From: Pedinophyceae sp. YPF-701 | Lineage: Eukaryota; Chlorophyta; Pedinophyceae | Direction of reading: 5' to 3' | NCBI GenBank assembly: GCA_916048055.1 | Contig: CAJZHL010000001.1 | Location: 62,001 to 126,000 of the forward strand | DNA length: 64,000 bases | Part shown: positions 22,274-33,322 of the stretch, piece by piece | How positions within the stretch are numbered: position 1 is the first letter of the stretch | Layout: every line of letters begins with the position of its first letter | Program-made: the position numbers and the translations under genes | The notes under the pieces: model-generated | Told to the model about the DNA's origin: nothing | The model's input: the letters and a program-made list of their open reading frames with translations, nothing else | Databases searched by the model: none

Positions 22274-25200
22274 ATGGCCGATCCACAGCCCATCCACTTG
22301 TCCAACCCGAACCAGGGCGGCAGGGGACAGGCAAGCTAGCCCACCACTCTCTCCCCAGCGCCCCGCTGGATCCGCCCGCGCCCCCGCGCCCCTCTCCGCG
22401 ACCCCTCCGCTCACCCCACGAACTCCCCGCACCCACGCGCAGGGCCGCGGACCCCCTCGCGGCGTGCACCCGCCCCCGGGCGGCCGCGGCGGCCGCGGGC
22501 CGGGCATGCCCTACCAGGGCGCGCCGCAGCAGTTCTACCCCAACGTGCCCGTCGGACCGGGCACCATGGCGCCCCCGCAGTACGTCGCGCCGCCCTACGT
22601 GCCGTACCCCGCGCCGGGCGCCCCGCACGTGAGCACTCCCATGGGGGCCGCCGACGCGCCCGGGCCCGTGCCCGCGCACGCCGAGGCGCCCCCGCAGCGC
22701 CCGAAGAAGAAGGCCCTCTGCTTCACGGACGCGTCCGGCGAGAGCGTCGACCTCAAGAAGGACAAGAAGCCCGCGCAGGTGGCGCAGCCGCCCGCGGAGC
22801 CCGCGCCCGCGCCCAAGCACGTGCCCGCGCAGCAGGCGCCGCCCGCGGCGGCCGTGACCGCGCTGCCCGCGCCGAGGCGTTGCGCACGGCCGCGCAGGCT
22901 GCCGCGGCGCCCGCGGAGCGCTCCTCGGAGGCGCGGTCGCGCCGCCTCACGCGCCCGACGGGCCGAAGGCGGCCCCGCGGCGCCGGCCGCACGCGCCCGT
23001 GGCTGCGGCGCCCGTGGCCGCGGCGCCCGCGGGGCCGGCGCCGGTGGCGGTGCGGGCGTGGGCCGGGCGGCGTGCCTGAGTCGGTGCGCGCTGCGCCGCC
23101 GCCCGCCGCCCGCGCGCCGCCCGCCGGCGCGCACCCGCGTCCCGATGGACGCCGCCGCCGCCGCCGCGCAGGCGTCCCCGCCGCCCGCGGAGCGTCCGGG
23201 GCGACGCCGAGCCGGGCGGGGCCGTGGCGCCGCCGCGGCGGCCGTGGCGAGCCCCGTGCGGGCGGCGGCCGTGGCCGCGGCCGCGGCGCCGCGCCGCAGG
23301 AGCCCGAGCAGCAGCAGGCCACGTCGCGCCCGTCCTCGACCAGCTCGAGCGTGCAGGGCAGCGGCGCTGCCGCCGCTGCCGCAGGCGCTGGCGGGCTGAG
23401 CTGGGCGGAGCGCACGCGCAGGAAGGAGCAGGCCGCGCAGGAGCAGCAGGCCGCGGAGGCCGCGGCAGCGGCGCAGCAGGCGGCGCAGGCGCGCGAGGCG
23501 GAGGAGAGGCGCGTCGCGGCCGAGGCGGAGGCGCGGCGGCAGGCGGAGGCGGCGGCGGCGGCGGCTGGCGGCCGCCGAGGAGGAGAGGCGTGATGCGCGG
23601 AGCGCGAGGCGGCCGAGGCTGCGGCGCGCGAGGCGCGGCGGAGGAGGCGCGGCTGCGCGAGGAGCGGGAGCGCGCCGAGGCGGCGGAGCGCGCCCGGCTC
23701 CAGGAGGAGGCGGCGGCCAAGGCGCGCGAGAACGAGGCCGCGGAGGAGGCCGCGCGCGCCGTGGAGGCCAAGGAGCGCGAGATGGCGGCGAAGCAGGAGG
23801 AGGAGCGGCAGCTGATGGAGCGGCTCAAGGCGCTGCAGCAGGAGAAGCTGCAGATCGGGGACGAGGTCCGCGCGGCGGGCAAGGGTCCGAAGAAGTACAG
23901 CAAGTCGGAGCTGATGGTGCTGCGGCACGAGGGGCCGACGGACCAGCTGCCCGCGGCGCTGCTGAGCCCGGACGTGCCGCCGACGCACCCGATCCACGCG
24001 ATGAAGCGGGACGCGCAGGGCGGCGGCGGCGGGGCGCGCGGGGGCGGCCGGGGCGGCGACCGGCGCGGGGGTCCGCGGGACGCGCAGTGGGAGCGCGGGG
24101 GGTCGGATCGGAGCATGGGGCGGCGCGGGCGGGGGCCGATGGGCGACCGGGGCCCGCGCGGGTTCCGCGACGACCGCGGCGGCGGCGGGTTCGGGCGCAC
24201 GACGCCGCCGCCGGGCCTGGGGCCGGACCGGTGGGGCTCGGAGGCGGCGAACATGCCCGCGCTGCACAAGACGGGCAACCGGTACGTCATCGGGCAGGTG
24301 TCGGGGGACGACCCGGAGGAGGAGAAGCGGCAGAAGACGTTCAAGAGCCTGCTGAACAAGCTGACGCCGGACAACTTCGAGAAGCTGCTGGACAAGATCC
24401 TGAACGTGGAGATGCCGCAGAAGGTGACGCTGGTGGGGCTGGTGGACCAGATCTTCGACAAGGCGCTGACGGAGACGACGTTCAGCGACCTGTACGCGCA
24501 GCTGTGCGAGCGCGCGTTCGGGTCCGGGCGGCTCCCGCAGTGGGAGGACGAGGAGGGCAAGACGGACTTCCGGCGCGTGCTGCTGAACAAGTGCCAGGAC
24601 GAGTTCATGAAGGGCGCCAAGGCCATGTTCGACCACGAGCACATGGAGCACCGCCCGAAGGACGGCAAGGACGACAAGGACGACAAGGCCGCGGACGAGG
24701 ACAAGGGCGACGACGAGGGCAAGACGGACGCCGAGAAGTCGGCCAAGGAGCTGGAGCTCGAGAAGCGGCGCAAGGAGCTCGAGATCGAGCAGGCGAACCT
24801 CAAGGCGCGCCGGCGCATGTTCGGCAACATCCAGTTCATCGGCCACCTGTACAAGCGCAAGATGCTGATCGACAAGATCATGCACGAGTGCGTGCGGCAG
24901 CTCCTGCGCAACCCGACCAACCCGGAGCCCGAGGACGTCGAGGCGCTCTGCAAGCTGCTCTCCACGATCGGCTCGGACTTCGACACCAAGGAGCGCGCGC
25001 AGGCCGTCGACGTGTACTTCAACCGCATGAAGCAGATGCGCGAGGTCGAGGCGCTCGACTCGCGCATCAAGTTCATGCTCCAGGACGTGATCGAGATGCG
25101 CGCGCGCGGGTGGCAGATGCGCCGCGCCGTCGAGGGCCCGAAGAAGATCGCGGACATCCACCGCGCGGCGGCCATGGAGCAGCGCACGCCGCGCGGCGGG

Positions 25201-26461
25201 CCCCGCGGGTTCGACAGCCGCGGGCCGCCCATGCGCGGCGGCGGGCCGAGCCCGCGCGGGTTCGACAGCCGCGGGCCGCCGCCGAGCCGGAACCCGGACT
25301 GGATGGACCGGAGCGCGCCGCGGCCGCTGTCGAGCTTTGGCGGCGGGGGCGGCGGGGGCGGCGGCGACGACTACCTCGGCCCGTCGGGCGGACGGAGAAC
25401 AGGGGAGCTCGCGCGGCGGGCGGCCGGCGCGCCCGGCGCCGGCGAACGCGGGGGCGCCCGGCCCGGCGGCGTGGCGTCGGACAAGGACGCTTGGGCGAGC
25501 GGGCACGGGGGGGGCGACTCGGGCGCTCCCACGCCCACGTCGCCGTCGCGCGGCGCGGCGGGCGGCGCGATGACGGGCGCGGCGCTGGCGCGCAAGGTCA
25601 AGAGCATGTGCGACGAGTGGCACGGCGTCCGCCAGGACGTGGCCGAGGCCAACCTGGAGATCGAGAGCATGACGGGGGCCGGCGCCAAGGGCGCGGACAT
25701 CGTGGTCGAGCTGATCAAGGACGGGTACGGCGCGACGAAGCGCAACTTCGCGTCCCTGAAGACGCTCCTGACGGGGGCGCTGGAGGCCAAGAAGCTGTCG
25801 GCGGCCGACGTCGCGGCGGGCTTCTCGAGCGTGCTGGAGGTGATCGGCGACGACGTGTGCGACAACCCGTACGCGCCGAAGCAGGTCGGGACGCTCGCGG
25901 GGCAGCTGGTCGCGGAGGGCGTGCTCGACGCCGCCAAGCTGGCCAAGGACATGCTCTCCGCGGAAGCGCCCGAGGGCGAGGAGGACCCGCCGCTGCTCGA
26001 CTCCGGCGGCGCGGTGCCGCTCGTCGCGCACATGCTGCTGGCGATCAAGGAGAGCAAGGTGCGCCGCTGTGCTTGGCCTGGTGGTCCTGTGTCGCTGTTG
26101 GCGGTTCGCGGCTGACGTTTGTCCGGAGCGGGGCGTGATGATATGTCTACCTTGTTACTGTTGCCTTCCTCTTGAGCTCGTCCCTCGCCGGGGGCGCGCG
26201 CTGATGCAAACAAGGATACCACACGAGATTTCAGACCCCCCCCACACTCACACCCCTCCCTCCCCTCGCACCACGCGCCAACCCCGCCCCCCACACGCTC
26301 GCACCCACCCGGACCGCCCGCAGGACGAGGACGCCGCCAAGGCCGCGTGGAAGTCGATCGGCAAGTCCCTTCTGGACTTCCACCCCTCGTTTGAGCGCGA
26401 GGACGGCCAGGCCGCCATCGACAGAGACGTGGAGGAATTCGGGCTGGCCGGCATCGTCTAG
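22274..26461 (+). CDS. EIF4G: Translation initiation factor eIF4G
   Basis: Exon 1 is 22274-22330 and ends at a GC donor (CAG|GCAAGC). Exon 2 starts at 22443 and runs to 26058; the last exon is 26324-26461. The N-terminus is Gly/Pro-rich (PNQGGRGQGRGPPRGVHPPP), then ALCFTDASGESVDL. A YxxxxL-hydrophobic eIF4E-binding motif is present (KKYSKSELMVLR, 23893-23928). The MIF4G domain runs from TFKSLLNKLTPDNFEKLLDK to about 25130. An Arg/Gly/Pro linker leads to a helical MA3-like domain (KVKSMCDEWHGVRQDVAEAN, then PLVAHMLLAIKESK), and the end is FHPSFEREDGQAAID. eIF4G scaffolds cap-binding eIF4E, helicase eIF4A and eIF3. Between about 22860 and 23640 the coding frame changes several times within a very GC-rich Ala/Glu/Arg coiled-coil region, with no splice sites to explain it. 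Consensus indels are the likely cause. Confidence 0.92.
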
Positions 26462-27342
26462 GCGGCGCGCCCTGCCGTCGCCACGGTGCCGCGATTTTGC
26501 CCCCCCCACCCCGCCTGTGCACCAAAGATGGCTTGCAGCTGCGACCAGTCTGGGCCTGACTGGTCGCGCCGTTTCATCCCCCCCCCCCGTTCCTCCGTCT
26601 GCTTCGCCCCGCCCCGGGCCGCGAGCCCCCGCGCGCAGCGGGTCGCGGGAACGTCCTTTCGGACCTAGCCGCGCATAATCCTTGGATGGGGTCTTGAAAA
26701 TGAACACACTATCCAGTACTACTTGAAACGATGGATTGATGGCTGCGAGAAGAAGTGAACATTAGACGCCGCCGGAGGACCCCGACGACCGACGGCGGCC
26801 CGGCCTGTATCGTAGCATGGCGCGGGCTGCCTCGGGACTGAGGGTGCTTGGGCAACAATTGAGAGCGAAAGGCTGCCGCTGTAACACCAGGAGCCCGGTG
26901 CGCGCTCGTCTCAGCGCAGCGTCCCCACGCGTCGGCCCCGCACTGTTCCGGTCTTCAGCCACTGTCGCGGTGGGGCACCTGATGCCTGTGCACGTCACGT
27001 CCGATGTGCGCTCCAGGACCTGCGGCCCACCAGTTGCGGGTGATCGGACTGGCGGCGGCGGACGTCAGCTGCGCAGCGCGTCGCGCCCCGCTCTTGGCGA
27101 CCTTGCTGACAGTGGGTGGGAGTCCCCCCCGGCGACTTGCTCAGCAAGCAAGGCCCCGCTGCGCGTACTTTGCGCCGGGGTTGACACCGCAGCCGACGCT
27201 TTGGGCGCTGTGCGATTGGGGGGGTGATTGCGACGCCGCCCGGATGGTATGAGTGCCCTGGAGGCGTGCTCGGACGCTGGTGGTGTCTGTGGGTCTGAGT
27301 GCCGGTCGTTCCAGCTCTGGAGGAGCTGACGCGGCGAGGACC
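26462..27342. other. Intergenic region upstream of FAN1
   Basis: About 880 bases. Bases 26670-26765 form a local low-GC patch. Homopolymer runs of C occur near 26500 and 26580. A plus-strand frame from 26817 gives an Arg/Ala-rich peptide resembling a presequence but leads nowhere. No RNA gene was seen. Confidence 0.5.
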
Positions 27343-30300
27343 ATGAAGCGCCCTGTCACGGGACACACAAGCTTGCAGGTGGCGATAGGCCGACGCATCC
27401 GGCTGCCGCGCAGTGCACAGGAGGCCGCTCCCGCCGAGCCTGCTGTGCGCGATGGGGGCCCGTGCGAGCCGATTGTGCTCGACTCGAGGCCTCCCGCGCA
27501 GCAGACGCACAGCAACGTAGAGGAACATGGTACAGACTTGCGTTCGGAGCAGGAGACTGCTCGCGAGGATGCCCAGGCGCTGTCCGCGGACCCAAACGGC
27601 TCTGTTGGAGACGCCACATGCCCAGTGTGCGGCGCTGCGATGCGAATAAGCGACGCGAACGCCCATATCGGTGCGAAACACACTCCTTCATGACCGGTCG
27701 AGACCCTCACTTCATCAACGCGCTCTGAGACCATGACATCACTATGCCTCGTTGTCCGCAGACCGGTGTCTGGCGAAGTCCGCGGGCACCGCGAAGAAGA
27801 AGCAGCGGACGATGCGCAGCTTCCTGTCCGCGCGCCCGGGCTCCGAAGCCGACGCCCACACCCCCGGCGCTCCCCAGCCCACCCCCAGCCCAGCTCCCGT
27901 CAGCGAAACCAACCCGTACCTCGAGCTCATCATCGGCCCACCGCGCACCGCCGACGCCCTGGCCCTGCCGCCGTCCTCGGCCATCAGGACAACCCCACCG
28001 CCGATCGAAATCGATGGCGAAGACACTGACAACGAGGAAGGCGACAACACGGGGGGACGAAACGACGACAGCGGCGCCGGCGACGAGGCGCACACGTCCA
28101 GCGGAGACGCGGACTCGGCGCAGCTCCCCGGCGCGGACCCCGCCGGCAACGACTCCCCCCCCCTGACGCCGCTCTGGGTCGGTTGCGTGCCCATAGTGTG
28201 GGCGCCCGGGTGCGCGACGGGGCTGGCGGTCGCGCCCGGCGCGCGGCTCGTCGTGAACCGGGAGCCGCAGAACGCTGCGGACCGGTGCGCGTGCGCGGTG
28301 CTCGTGGACGAGGGCATCGCGGGCGGGCTCGGCGCGAAAGTCGCCTACGTGCGCCGGCACGTGGCCGCGCCGCTGAGCCGCGTGATCGACGCGGGCGGGG
28401 CGGCGGTGCGCGTGGGCGCGACGGCGGGGCCGGACGGCGAGCCGCTGCGGCTGGCACGCGGCGCGGGCGCGGAGGCGCGCGTGGAGGTGTGTCTGGAGGA
28501 GTCTGACCGGGGCGACGCGGTGCGCGACAGGGTGGGGGAGTGTTTGGGGGAGCTGCGCGGGGCCGCGTCCGGCGACGTGCGGCTCCCAGGGGCGTCCCGG
28601 ACGGACCGCGCGCTCTGCGCGGGCTTCAAGCGCGCCGCCGCGGCGGTGCTCGGCAGCGCGATGGAGGCGGGCGCGGGGCACACCGTGCTGGACGAGGGCG
28701 AAGTGGGGACGCTGCGGTGGCTGGCGCGGCGCGCGGAGGACGACCCGGCGCTGGTCCTGCTGCTGCGGATGGCGGTGCGGGACGCCACGTGGCTGCGCCG
28801 GGACAGCCTGGCGTACATCGAGGGTTGGGAGGGGGGGTTGGAGGAGCTGACGCGGGGGGGGCTGTTGGAAGGGGGCGTGTTGGAGCGGGGGCGCGAGGCG
28901 GGTCCGCCGCCGCCGTCGGCGCTCGCGGCGCCCGCGGAGTGGCTGCGGTGTCTGCGCGTGGGCGAGCTGTGCCGCGTGCTGGCGGCGGTCGGGGAGGAGG
29001 TGCCCCGGGGGCGCAAAGCGGACGTCGTGCGCGCGGCGGAGGCGGCGATGCGCGGGAAGGCGCGGGCGATGTGGCGGGAGGCGGCGCTGGTCGCGGGCCC
29101 CATGTGCTGCGTCGCGCCGCGCGTGATGCTGGCGCTGCGCAGACTCGAGCGGCTGTATTTCGGGAACGAGGAACAGGGACTGAAACTCTTCACGCTCGCA
29201 GGGGTCGGCGTGGTGCGGTACCCGGCCTACGAGATCGAGGGCGGCGACGCGGCGCCGTTCCGCACCCGGCGGGAGATGCTTGCATACGAGGCAGCGCACA
29301 GGGACGCGCAGGATATGGAGGAGGCGCTGACGCTGGAGGACACGGGCGCGGCCCTGCAGGTGCGCCGAGCCCACGGTCGTTGCTGCGACGGCGCGCACCA
29401 GGTCGCGTCTTCGCTCTACGGTCAGGGCTCTGAGCGATCCGTGCATGTTGCCGCCGCTGGTGCAGATGGCGCGGCGGAGCTGCGACGCCGTGGAACGGAG
29501 CGACGCGCCGGCGCCGGCGGACCTCGTCGGGCTGCGGGCCACGTTCAGCCCGCTGCGCATGCACACGCTCATCGCGCACTGCGGCGTGTCGCTCCTCGAG
29601 AAGGAAAAGCAGTATGCCGCGGCGGTCGCAACCATCAAGGCTCTGCTGGGCAAGGGGCGTGCGCCGTCGAAGCGCGGGCACTGGTGGATGCGGCTGTGCG
29701 TGAATCTCGGCCACCTCGGGCGGCAGAACGAGGCGCTGCTGTGCGGAGAAGCGGGCCTGCGGGACCCCTGGGTGACGACTGGCGAGGTGCGCACTGCCGC
29801 AGCGGCCGAGAGAGGTCGTTCCTGGTTGAACCGAGCACGGTCGTTTTTCGCGTGGTACGAACCGCGCAGTCGCCGCTCAGGGTCTCTCAATGTCTCGGCA
29901 CCGCTCGTGTTGCAGTTGCACGCCCTGCGACGGCTGGTGCTGCGGCTGAGCAAGCCTCCGCGGCGCTGGCGCGTCCCGGCCTGGGCCGCGAGCTTCCGCG
30001 ACAAGTTCCCCGAGGACGTCATCGCGCTGAAACTCGCCCCGACGGGCGCAGACGGACGACGCACGGGCGCCGTGGGCACCCGCGTGCTGTACCGCGTCGG
30101 GGAGGACGACGACGACGCCGACGCCATGGCGGCGAGAAGCGAGGGTGCCGCGACCGAGGGCGGCCCTTCGAGCAGCCCCGCGGTGCTGCACGTCGAGGAG
30201 GCGGTCCTGCAGCACTACGCTGGCGACGGGTGGCGCGGGTGGCACAGCGAGGGGGGCATCTGGTCGACGTTGTTCGGGCTGCTGATGTGGGACGTGGTGT

Positions 30301-30915
30301 TCGCGCCAGGGGTGCCGGGAGCGTTCCGGCACCCGTTCCAGGCCGCTCCGCTCGACTTGGGCGGACCAGCCTTTGCCGTCTCGCGCAAGAGGATGCTGGA
30401 CGAGCGGCTGGCGGAGATCGAGAACGGGGGCGCAGGTGAGCATGGGGCACCTCCAAAGCGCGCGGGGCGCCCAGCCCAGAGCAGAACCTGCTGCGCGACA
30501 GACGAATTGATAATTATAGCTATGTTTCATGAATGCATCATTTGTTCATTTTTCATTGACTTGACCCGCATTGTGTCCCGCAGCCAAGCTCCTCGAGGCG
30601 GCCTGGCGTGCGCACCACGGCGAGGTGTGTCGCGGCGTCAGCTGGGACCGACTCCCCCTGGAAGACCTCCTCCTGGTGTGCCGTTGCTTCGGGGGCGGCG
30701 CCATCGCCGCCGTGTGCCGCATCCTCGCGCAGGACTACAACGGGTGGCGCGGCGGCATGCCGGACCTGGTCGTCGTGCACCCGGGCCGCGCCCTGGGCCG
30801 GCTGGTCGAGGTGAAGAGTCACAACGACCAGCTGTCTGACCAGCAGCGGGCGTGGCTGGCGGAGCTGCAGCGGTGCGGCGTCGACGCACGCGTGCAGCGC
30901 GTTCGGAACGCGTGA
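27343..30915 (+). CDS. FAN1: Fanconi-associated nuclease FAN1 (UBZ4, HIRAN, VRR-NUC)
   Basis: Exons are 27343-27670, 27762-29359, 29466-29786, 29916-30435 and 30584-30915, all GT-AG and in phase (1, 0, 0, 1), giving about 1030 residues. Splicing exon 1 to exon 2 rebuilds a perfect UBZ4 ubiquitin-binding finger (C93, C96, H108, C112; sequence ends NAHIDRCL). KKKQRTMRSFL at residues 121-131 is PIP-box-like. An acidic linker leads to a HIRAN DNA-end-binding domain (about 250-345, VNREPQNAADRCACAVL), as in plant and fungal FAN1. A helical middle and TPR-like part (SLLEKEKQYAAAVATIKALL) follows. The VRR-NUC nuclease closes the protein, with WRGGMPDLVVV and VEVKSHNDQLSDQQRAWL carrying the PD-(D/E)XK residues. 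FAN1 is a structure-specific nuclease in interstrand-crosslink repair. Intron 4 is unusually AT-rich. Confidence 0.95.
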
Positions 30916-31051
30916 CTGCGAGCACAGGCGTGGGCCCAGGGGTCCTTGCCGGCGCGCGCACCAGGAGGCAGCGTTTTATATTTCACAGTCCACACACAAG
31001 TCTCCGCTCCGTGTGAATAGCGTCCGCGGCGTCACAGCGTGACACCTCACC

Positions 31052-32539
31052 TCACCTCAGCGCGTGCTTGTCCTTCTCGTCCGCCGCCCCGGCCTCAGCC
31101 GGGTCCCCCTCGGCCTCCATCTCCCGGACCTTCTCGTCGATGCGCTCTCGATTGATCACCAGCGCCGCCACTCCCTCCCCATTGAGTGCCACGCCCTTCT
31201 TGCCCGGCAGCAGCTCCTCCGTCCCCTTCTTCACCCAGAACTCCCGCACATTCAGGAAGAACGCGCCCTTGAACTCGCTCACCACCGCGCGCCGCGTGTC
31301 CGACAGCTGCACCGACGCGGACGTGTCGCGGTTGTGGAGCGCCTGCTGCAGCGACTCGAGCTGCGGGGACAGAGCAGCCCACTGCTCGGGCGACAGACTG
31401 ATGCCCTTGGAGCTCGGCCGCGCCACGCCGTCCGCGCCCTGGTAGAACTCCCGCAGCCCGACGTAGAGTTTGCCCTTGTAGTATGACACGGTACATCGCT
31501 TCTTGTTGGCCAGGTCGACGTAGAATTCGTCCGCCTGGGAGCCTCCTGGCGCGGGGGAGCCCGTCGCTGCGGCGTCCTGCGCCGGCGGTGGGCCCAGCGC
31601 GACGGTGAGGGCGTCCGCTGCGCCGCACAGCTTCGCCCACTGGTCGGCGGGGAGCGCGATGCCCTTCTTGCCAGGCTTCCACTCCCCGTCCTTCTCCCAG
31701 TACTCGCGCACGTCCACCGCCTGCAGCCAGCGACGCCACGCGGCTCCGCACCTCAGGAGGCAGGTCCCGCGAGCGCGCCAAACAACAGCAAGCGGTTGGT
31801 GCGCCGTGGCGTGCAGGTCTCGCCTTGATCTTCCCGACGTAGATCGAGACGCGCTTGTTGCTCCCGGCCAGGTCGCGGTTGAAGCCGCCGTCCTCCGCCT
31901 CCAGCGCCGCGGTCGCTTGCGGCATCATGCCGACGAGAGCGACCCACTGCTCGCGCGACAGCCGCACGCCCTTGAACCCCGGCAGCTTCTTGCCGTCCTT
32001 CTCGTAGAACTCCCTGCGCACGGAACCGCGGCGACCTCGAACCATGTGCTGCGAGGACACGTCCTGTGCAGCCACCACATACAACATCGACGCCGAGCAT
32101 CGCAGGCACCTCCGCCCCTGCTCCCACCCCCGCAGCTAGCCCCGCTCGTGCTTTGTACAGCTAGCTGCGGTGCGTCGGCGCACCTGACGTCCACGGACCG
32201 CGTCTGTTTCCAGGTGGAGATGGACGCCTTGCGCATGTCAGACAGCGCGATTTCGACGTCGCCCTTCGCCCCGCCCTTGGCCTTCTTCGGGGTCCCCTTG
32301 GCCGCGGGAGCCGCGGCACGCTTCCGCGACGCCCCCGCGTTGTCCGACGGCCCCGCCTCGCCCTTGCGCTTGGCAGCTGGCTCCACGCCGGTCGCATCGA
32401 CGCCTGCTGCCTCGATGTACGCCCCGATTTCGCGGCGCACCACGGCCTTGAAGCTCTCGTCCTGGGTCTGCGCGGAGGAGAGCGGTCGCGTCTTTTCGTC
32501 GCCAGAGCTTGCTGCGCGGGCGACGCGAGCGGCGCTCAT
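31052..32539 (-). CDS. Transcriptional coactivator PC4/SUB1-type (KELP-like) with four PC4 domains
   Basis: Minus-strand exons are 32184-32539, 31824-32013 and 31052-31720, giving 404 residues. The first intron is GT-AG, phase 2; the second has a GC donor (AAG|GCGAGA at 31823), phase 0. Residues 20-50 (DESFKAVVRREIGAYIEAAG) resemble the DEK_C helix bundle found before PC4 in plant KELP. A Lys/Ala-rich basic linker follows. Four PC4 single-strand-DNA-binding units then occur. Unit 1, about 93-145, has STWKQTRSVDVREFYEKDGK. Unit 2, about 163-215, has VSIYVGKIKAVDVREYWEKD. Unit 3, about 246-300, has CTVSYYKGKLYVGLREFYQG. Unit 4, about 312-365, has VVSEFKGAFFLNVREFWVKK. Normal PC4 proteins have one domain and dimerise on ssDNA in transcription and repair. 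Four in one chain would let it form two PC4 pairs intramolecularly. Confidence 0.88.
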
Positions 32540-33322
32540 CTGGCTGCAGAATCCGCCTTTTCGACGTGTCTGCTAGCGGGTCGAGAGGCGGGGCTGCTCT
32601 GCGGGGCTTCGCGGACGCCTGGACCGCAGCAACGTAGGCCGTGGAGGGCAGTGAGCGCAGGGGAACGCACCAGCTCCGGGCACTGCAGGCTCCCCGCGAC
32701 GAGCAGGCGGACATCCCGCTCGCTCGTTACATTGATGTCGACCTGCGCAGCGAGCGGGGACGCAGGAACGTGAGGTTCGGGGCACGGGCGCTCTGCCTGC
32801 TGTGCACGCTGCCCCTCCCTGTGCGCCGCGCCGTCGTGTCCGGGCCAGAATACGGCACGCACCGTCGGCAGAATCTTCTTGCATGCGTTCGCTATCTTCG
32901 TGTCGGTCGGCGCCCGTCCGCCCGCCATCGCTGCGCGCCCCGCGACCTCGCCCACGCTGTTGCGACGCAAAGAGAACTCAGGGAGCCGTCTGGCGGCGCG
33001 CTGGCACGACCTGCGCCTCCTAGAATGCCCGCACGCCCTGCGGTCGCTCCCCGACGAGGCGCGCGGCCCTGCACTGGGGGTCTAATACACCCCGCACCCC
33101 GCCTGACTCAGTAGAAAGGTTTCTACTGCGCTGTCGTCAGGCGCGCGACGGGGACCCGGTCGTCATGCCCCGCCGGCTCTCCCGAGGCGCGCCACGTCGC
33201 GACGCGCGGTCCTGAGGCCCGGGTGGAGCGTCTGTGGCCCTCGGAGCGACTGACTGTGCCCGGGTGGGCTGTGCCGTCGCAGGATGCGGTTCCGGCCCTC
33301 GTGATCCCGCGCCTCGAGCGCG
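32540..33322. other. Divergent promoter region
   Basis: Between the PC4-type gene (minus) and the formate-THF ligase gene (plus). A minus-strand frame 32536-32970 contains a plausible peptide start (MAGGRAPTDTKIANACKKI), but no homology or splice continuation was found. Confidence 0.4.

Noticed and set aside
22753-26031. A 1092-codon open frame on the minus strand
   Set aside because: It lies opposite eIF4G, is dominated by Arg, Leu, Pro and Ala, and has no domain-like content. High GC makes antisense frames long; eIF4G on the plus strand has clear MIF4G and MA3 domains.
26817-27227. Presequence-like ORF (MARAASGLRVLGQQLRAKG) upstream of FAN1
   Set aside because: No downstream exon joins it in phase, and FAN1 begins well at 27343. 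Arg/Ala-rich openings are frequent by chance at this GC content.
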